Shown here piece after piece: positions 61,601 to 64,000 of a stretch of 64,000 bases of DNA. Position 1 is the stretch's first letter. Each line of letters opens with the position of its first letter. Below the pieces are notes generated by a model, which had not been told where the DNA came from, made no database searches, and saw only the letters and a program-made list of their open reading frames with translations. Location: positions 871,725 to 935,724 of the forward strand of contig NW_020653397.1 in NCBI RefSeq assembly GCF_003589595.1. Direction: 5' to 3'. The DNA is from Hyposmocoma kahamanoa (Eukaryota; Arthropoda; Insecta; Lepidoptera; Cosmopterigidae). The position numbers and the translations under genes are program-made.

Positions 61601-63142
61601 GGATGTGCGCTATCATAAAGAACTCTACTACTCTTCTTCCAAGCGAATTTCATTAAACATAATTTTGCAAGAGTGTGGAACGTTTCGATGATGTCCACAA
61701 ATTTTCGGTTATTCTTTTATTCGAATCGGTTAATTGATGGGGTCCGTGTAGCCATCCCCATAATCGGCCACCAGGTTTAGATGCCTTTGTATTTGCCAAG
61801 TTTTACAAAAATCAGTTAACGGAAAGTGTGCGAAAACGGATTCATCCCTTAGTTTGCCACCCTTAGAGGAGGAATATTTTCTTCAAATTTAAGCTTTGGA
61901 ACCACTGCGGAGGTACCTCTCCCCAACAAAAAAGAATCTTCAAAATCGGTTTACAAATAGTTATCGCGGTAACGCGAACCGACGTCTTCTAGCATACCGT
62001 GCCAGACGCTATACCAACTCAACCACGGAACGAACCAGCGGACCTCACGAATTTTTCTATGTGCTTGCGTATCTTTGTATTTATTTGGTTTTTCAACGAC
62101 TTCGACCGGATCGAAGGATTTTTTGGAGTGTTCGATCTTTGTATTAATAATTATAACAAACTATATATAAATAATATAATTATGTATAATTACTCCACTA
62201 ATTTCACATAAAAAAATTAATATCAATTCAATAAATATTTTAAATACAAAATACAAAATGAATAGCGATATCTCTAGCCGGAGCTGATAGCTGTAAAGCT
62301 GTGAAAACTGGGTGACGAAATATCATAGATTTCTCATAGATGGCGCTACGGCTAAAAAGTCGTTGAAAAACCAAGTACAAAGATACGATGCAAGCACATA
62401 CAAATATTCGTAAGGTCCATTGCTTCGTTCCGTTGCTTAGTTGGTATAGCGTCTTGCTCGGTATGCTAGAAGACGTCGGATTTTTTTTTGAGTGTTCAAT
62501 CTGTACATTAATATTATAACAAACTAGTGGAGTAATTTCACATAAAAATAATTGGATATGAATTCCATAAAAATGTAAACTCTTATTTATTTTGTTATTT
62601 AAAACTTAAAAAATAACCTCAATAATTAAAAGATTTAGTCTTAAACATTAATCGAGTCTACGAGGGCGCGGCACGTGACGCAATTACACATCACGACGTC
62701 ACACGCGTGGGACGTGTTACTCGGCGACGTGTGACAGGGATTAGTTTTTAATAAATTCGTCGTTGTTTCGATGGTTTGTTTGTTTAGTGACAATTTGTGT
62801 CATAATTTTTGTGATGGGGCTCAATATTGTGTTGATTGTCTTGTACAATCAGTGTCCATTAACTGTACGTAATATGACCGATGTAATATCATATCACACG
62901 GTATGTATACATATCAAGGATCAAGGATATATGTATATTATTATGTCTATAGTACGAATCGTTCAGTAAAAACGCTTGTTGTTTACTTTCTCCCTTTTGT
63001 TAAAATTTTTTATTTGACGAAAAAAATAGAAACACTTTTAGTAACAAGGAATACACAAACAAAATGTACTGCTTATTTCTAACAGAAATTTCTTCCTGCA
63101 GACCTAAATACAGGAAACAATAATTACAAATCCCGTGCTTAA
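40684..63142 (+). CDS. XRN2: 5'-3' exoribonuclease 2 (XRN2/Rat1)
   Basis: A nuclear processive 5'-3' exoribonuclease used in rRNA/snoRNA trimming, RNA decay and torpedo termination by RNA polymerase II. Seventeen coding exons: 40684-40758, 40840-41079, 46153-46382, 47374-47480, 48983-49141, 49495-49631, 51148-51318, 52552-52743, 52838-52921, 54207-54376, 54600-54768, 56867-56956, 57039-57195, 59056-59251, 60048-60244, 60995-61117 and 63102-63142. All phases agree and give 845 residues; fly and human proteins are somewhat longer (roughly 900-950). Seen: start [32 protein letters not shown] (residues 54-69), [15 protein letters not shown] (106-120), [14 protein letters not shown] (from 197), GADADLIML, a CCHC knuckle [25 protein letters not shown] (340-350), an acidic run [30 protein letters not shown], and [12 protein letters not shown]. 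The catalytic acidic residues are intact. The C-terminal tail is short and His/Gln-rich; the usual Gly/Arg-rich end is not visible. The last exon is inferred from phase and a strong acceptor. Confidence 0.94.
41505..41603. mobile_element. D element fragment
   Basis: Only the left end (CATCGAGTATATAACCAG and the following 80 bp) remains; it abuts the LINE of XRN2 intron 2. Confidence 0.7.
41604..45830 (-). mobile_element. Degenerate non-LTR retrotransposon (two ORFs plus RNase H)
   Basis: It lies antisense in XRN2 intron 2. The ORF1 region starts near 45815 and reaches about 44536 in shifted frames, with a CPRCGA knuckle-like segment. An endonuclease domain begins [11 protein letters not shown] and runs 44535-43856 (IQEPW motif). 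Reverse transcriptase pieces follow: [58 protein letters not shown] and the catalytic [13 protein letters not shown] near 42400. A decayed RNase H start ([13 protein letters not shown]) lies near 41680. This order (endonuclease, RT, RNase H) fits Jockey/LOA/I-type LINEs; the exact clade was not settled. Stops and frameshifts are frequent, so it is dead. A second element interrupts the RT at about 42531-42674. Confidence 0.85.
42531..42674. repeat. Short retroposon inserted in the LINE RT, ending in (ATTCT)n
   Basis: The LINE frame ...[11 protein letters not shown] / CPQGGVISP is split here by about 145 bp of unrelated DNA that ends in repeated TTCTA units (42637-42670). Copies of a GCGGAG motif flank both sides and may be remains of a target duplication. 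Similar (ATTCT)n ends occur at 58972-58996, 50905-50921 and 20985-20996, so this is probably a truncated LINE 3' end. Confidence 0.6.
46640..47226 (-). mobile_element. LINE 3' fragment (RTE-like)
   Basis: The minus-strand frame near 47226-47038 reads [19 protein letters not shown] followed by [14 protein letters not shown], the wording common in the C-terminal RT region of RTE-type and related LINEs. The rest (46640-47030) matches the downstream part in broken frames (region encoding a Leu/Trp-rich tail). It sits in XRN2 intron 3 and is antisense to it. Confidence 0.65.
47625..48365 (-). mobile_element. LINE C-terminal fragment with imperfect tandem duplication
   Basis: Minus-strand frame 48365-48054 reads [20 protein letters not shown] and [16 protein letters not shown], the cysteine/histidine-bearing C-terminal motif of many insect LINEs. 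Downstream (47625-48050) two diverged copies of a roughly 245-bp block lie in tandem; both contain AGTGTCAGTTTCGA, GCTGTTGTGGAG and AACAATCATGG-like stretches. It lies in XRN2 intron 4. Confidence 0.65.
48665..48957 (-). repeat. Repeat C copy
   Basis: Nearly full minus copy ending about 25 bp before XRN2 exon 5 (acceptor at 48982). It has a small internal change (CTTCTACGTACGTACTTCC). Confidence 0.75.
50750..50925 (+). repeat. LINE 3' tail with (ATTCT)n
   Basis: A T-rich stretch ends in GTGTTATGTAATAAATGT and ATTCTATTCTATTC (50905-50921). It resembles the tail of the LINE at 57960-58996. No coding part was recognised. Confidence 0.4.
51331..52345 (+). pseudogene. Four decayed tandem copies of XRN2 exon 7
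   Basis: The intron after exon 7 (51148-51318) contains four further copies of the exon's 3' half plus the start of its intron: about 51331-51466, 51931-52066, 52067-52211 and 52212-52345. All share ACTTCCTACCGCAT, CTCGAGATCAGAGAGGGCG and, in copies 3 and 4, GACCAGGGTAATGATT including the GT donor. Each has frame-breaking changes, for example CATTAG where the exon has CAT CTG. A family-B SINE and another repeat (51700-51925) separate the first copy from the rest. Unit length is about 135-145 bp. They look non-functional. Confidence 0.85.
51467..51690 (+). mobile_element. SINE B with deleted box A
   Basis: The head reads CTGCCTCCGTAACGGTTACC, lacking the GGCCGA part of box A. Box B and body are well preserved, followed by (TTA)n. 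It is inserted between the first and later decayed copies of XRN2 exon 7. Confidence 0.88.
52945..53374 (+). mobile_element. LINE 3' end
   Basis: The frame reads [19 protein letters not shown] then KARVNRHYL, typical of the end of insect LINE ORFs. Its 3' UTR has AATAAAGATGATTTGAATT. A hAT-type element (53375-54083) is inserted exactly in its tail. It lies in XRN2 intron 9. Confidence 0.6.
53375..54083. mobile_element. hAT-type non-autonomous transposon
   Basis: A 709-bp element with 17-bp perfect inverted ends TAGAGATGAAACGGATA and an 8-bp target duplication ATTTAAAT (53367-53374, 54084-54091). Many TATCCGG/CCGGATA motifs cluster near both ends, as transposase-binding subterminal repeats do in hAT elements. 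The middle is AT-rich and non-coding. It lies in XRN2 intron 9. Confidence 0.9.
54379..54509 (-). mobile_element. SINE B, truncated, abutting an XRN2 donor
   Basis: The truncated body starts within a few bases of the donor GTGAG at 54377 and ends in the tRNA-like head at 54509, in minus orientation. Confidence 0.8.
55093..55610 (-). mobile_element. LINE 3' end
   Basis: Minus-strand frame 55558-55277 reads [20 protein letters not shown] and [14 protein letters not shown], then KSYLL, a LINE C-terminus. The element ends in (ATTATG)n at about 55093-55115 (reverse orientation). The fragment 2545-2640, also minus, contains the matching FEKCI-type stretch and is probably the same family. Confidence 0.7.
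56270..56550. mobile_element. E element
   Basis: 281-bp foldback with CGACCCCTCCTACGTAAAG and CTTTACGTAGGAGGGCTCG ends. It is similar to the nested copy at 26721-26990 and lies in XRN2 intron 11. Confidence 0.78.
56751..56845. mobile_element. Short Penelope-like terminal remnant next to XRN2 exon 12
   Basis: Only the inverted end modules remain (ATTTAAATCCGGAAAAATAA and CTAAGAACTCGATA). The fragment stops about 20 bp upstream of the acceptor AG at 56865-56866, so element-derived sequence sits where the polypyrimidine tract and branch point should be. Confidence 0.7.
57220..57490 (+). repeat. Repeat C copy
   Basis: It starts about 25 bp after the donor of XRN2 exon 13 and runs to GGATATCATAAAAAAATATT-like A-rich DNA. 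It is moderately decayed. Confidence 0.72.
57960..58996 (+). mobile_element. LINE 3' part with (ATTCT)n tail
   Basis: Two frames (58151-58480 and 58523-58825) encode [39 protein letters not shown] and [12 protein letters not shown], then [16 protein letters not shown] and [18 protein letters not shown]. One frameshift/stop at about 58480 separates them. The 3' UTR ends with AATAAACGATTCTATTCT repeats. It is 5'-truncated, in XRN2 intron 13, sense to the host gene. Confidence 0.85.
60430..60868. mobile_element. SINE A pair, head to head
   Basis: A minus-strand partial copy (60430-60538; box B and box A regions) meets a plus-strand nearly full copy (60543-60868) with box A, box B (GGTTCGAATCCG) and the tail. 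It lies in XRN2 intron 15. Confidence 0.82.
61205..61640 (-). repeat. Repeat C copy interrupted by a small TIR element
   Basis: The 3' scrap (61205-61253) and 5' parts (61500-61640) of family C flank a 233-bp insertion (61254-61486). Confidence 0.6.
61254..61486. mobile_element. Small TIR element (MITE M)
   Basis: The ends are GGGCGCTTTCACG and its near complement (AATAAAACGCCC). The interior is rich in GTCGTGACG/CGTCACGA inverted motifs, as in foldback MITEs. It is inserted in repeat C. Confidence 0.6.
61973..62567. mobile_element. SINE A cluster of three partial units
   Basis: 61973-62098 is minus-strand head/box region. 62099-62260 is a plus-strand linker and tail, interrupted near 62160. 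62260-62567 is a plus-strand unit with box A but a decayed box B. It lies in XRN2 intron 16. Confidence 0.75.
62640..62899 (+). other. CpG/ACGT-rich block followed by a possible small hydrophobic exon
   Basis: From about 62640 to 62740 the DNA turns GC-rich, with four ACGT cores (CACGTGAC, GACGTCAC and two GACGTGT). A stop-free frame then runs from about 62763 to a strong donor (ACG|GTATGT) near 62900 and encodes a membrane-like stretch ([17 protein letters not shown]). Internal ATGs exist at 62814 and 62868. It lies in the last XRN2 intron. It may be a promoter and first exon of another gene, or chance; I do not recognise the product. Confidence 0.25.
63102..63142 (+). CDS. XRN2: Candidate last coding exon of XRN2
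   Basis: A pyrimidine-rich acceptor (TTTCTTCCTGCAG) at 63089-63101 is followed by a short frame that completes the split codon left by the exon ending at 61117 and gives ...[14 protein letters not shown] then TAA at 63140-63142. An AATAAA lies shortly downstream, near 63168. The codon count becomes an exact multiple of three. No homologous tail could be recognised, so another exon outside the window remains possible. Confidence 0.55.
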
Positions 63143-63298
63143 GTGCACAACAAAACAAAAATTATGAATAAAAAAAACAATATCAAAAACATACAATTAT
63201 TAAAACTATATAAAAGATACTAATTTTTATAAAATTTAGTTATTATTTATTTAGTTAGTTTAATTATTTAGTCAGTTTTGTTTTTGGTTATTATTATC

Positions 63299-63679
63299 CT
63301 TAGAATAATAACGCATAGAAACCTAGCCCGCACACGCTAAGTGAGGCAAATTGAAGCGCTCCCAAAGGGCCTACACGAGCGGGCGGGCCTTCAGTGCTCA
63401 AGGTCAACTTGCACCGCGAACAGCTCCAGAATTTTTGCTAAAAATGACGAAATGTACGGTAAATGAGTGTAAAAATACGTCAGACAAACATAAAATAGAT
63501 ACTAACATCACATTCCACAAGGAAGTAACGCGTTTACGTAACTTGTATTTTTATATAAATATTCACTAAAACCGAAAATTAACCTACTACAAAAACTAGC
63601 CTACATGAATTTGATTTTTGCCTCACTTGTGACAGTTCGTTTGATATGAAACTATCATTCTATGCGTTATTATTCTAAG
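63299..63679 (+). mobile_element. Miniature P-element-type transposon with THAP start
   Basis: The ends are 22-bp inverted repeats (63299-63320 and 63658-63679; outer part CTTAGAATAATAACGCAT). They are flanked by a perfect 8-bp direct repeat TTATTATC at 63291-63298 and 63680-63687. A second inverted pair AAGTGAGGCAAA lies inside (63339-63350 and 63617-63628), echoing the internal inverted repeats known in P elements. Between them is a frame starting at 63444 with the beginning of a THAP zinc finger (C-x4-C then FHK). Eight-bp duplications plus a THAP DNA-binding domain are together typical of the P superfamily. At 381 bp it cannot encode a transposase and must be an internally deleted, non-autonomous copy. 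It lies just beyond the inferred XRN2 stop. Confidence 0.75.
63444..63521 (+). pseudogene. THAP zinc-finger N-terminal exon remnant
   Basis: ATG at 63444 opens MTKCTVNECKNTSDK and continues to a FHKE stretch, matching the start of a THAP domain: Met, then the first two zinc-binding cysteines, then a Phe-His/Arg near position 25. The distal C-x2-H pair is absent. A possible donor GTAACG follows the HKE codons, and the frame then runs into stops. Because it sits between transposon ends it is best read as the first exon of a P-type transposase left inside a deletion derivative. A host THAP gene start is the alternative. Confidence 0.6.
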
Positions 63680-63882
63680 TTATTATCATACATTTAATTC
63701 TTAGTTTAAGTTGTACTACAATAGAAAATCTCTTCTGATTGTTGTTATTGGGAAGAATCTGACTTCCAATCCAAGATACAGTATCAATCATACTAGTTAG
63801 GAAGTCAGATCAACACGATTTTGTAATATTTCATTTATTTGATAAATAATAGTGGTTTATGTGACCGTCACGTGATGGAAGG

Positions 63883-63930
63883 CATTAAAACACGAGTGTG
63901 GTTTCACAACACCACACGCGTGTTTTAATG
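63883..63930. repeat. Inverted repeat with 19-nt arms
   Basis: Arms at 63883-63901 and 63912-63930 pair at all but one position around a 10-nt spacer; the core of the first arm is TTAAAACACGAGTGTGG. A smaller palindrome GTGACCGTCAC lies at 63861-63871. It could be the heart of a foldback element or a terminator-like structure; no coding sequence is nearby. Confidence 0.7.
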
Positions 63931-64000
63931 TCTAATTATGTACAGTTACATACACTGTTTTATCTATACATATATTATAAGCTCTCTATGATATGATAAA

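Overview
This is animal nuclear DNA, most likely from an insect and probably a moth or butterfly. It is AT-rich, its genes are split into many short exons, and its introns are packed with tRNA-derived SINEs, non-LTR retrotransposon remnants, Penelope-like fragments and small inverted-repeat DNA transposons. The order-level guess rests on the general look of the repeats and was not tested by a search.

Three conserved housekeeping genes fill the window. (1) AMP deaminase, + strand, about 200-17149: the last ten coding exons, with the 5' part outside the window. (2) Mitochondrial ribosome-releasing factor 2 (GFM2/EF-G2), - strand, 39845 to 19164: complete, 14 coding exons, 762 codons. (3) The nuclear 5'-3' exoribonuclease XRN2/Rat1, + strand, 40684 to about 63142: 17 coding exons, 845 codons; the last exon is inferred. 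AMPD and GFM2 converge tail to tail (17150-19163, with a 100-N assembly gap). GFM2 and XRN2 diverge head to head across 838 bp. I joined exons by hand from GT/AG sites, codon phase and family motifs; all three reading frames close without a stop. The genes have unrelated jobs: purine nucleotide balance, mitochondrial ribosome recycling, and nuclear RNA decay with transcription termination.

Almost everything else is intronic repeat. Family A is a tRNA-derived SINE with a tail-body-tail layout. Family B is a second tRNA-derived SINE. Family C is a dispersed repeat of about 300 bp with an A-rich end. There are TIR elements with target-site duplications (D, hAT-like; a 709-bp hAT-type element; nested element E; F; G; M), a dead mariner, a nearly whole but decayed LINE in XRN2 intron 2, many LINE 3' ends and three Penelope-like fragments.

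The most interesting items are: a 381-bp element at 63299-63679 with 22-bp inverted ends, a perfect 8-bp target duplication and a THAP zinc-finger start, which reads as a miniature P-element-type transposon; a row of four decayed copies of XRN2 exon 7 with its splice donor in the following intron; SINE A units flanked by identical 72-bp direct repeats; and transposons pressed right against XRN2 splice sites. No prokaryotic features, CRISPR arrays or convincing stand-alone tRNA genes were seen.
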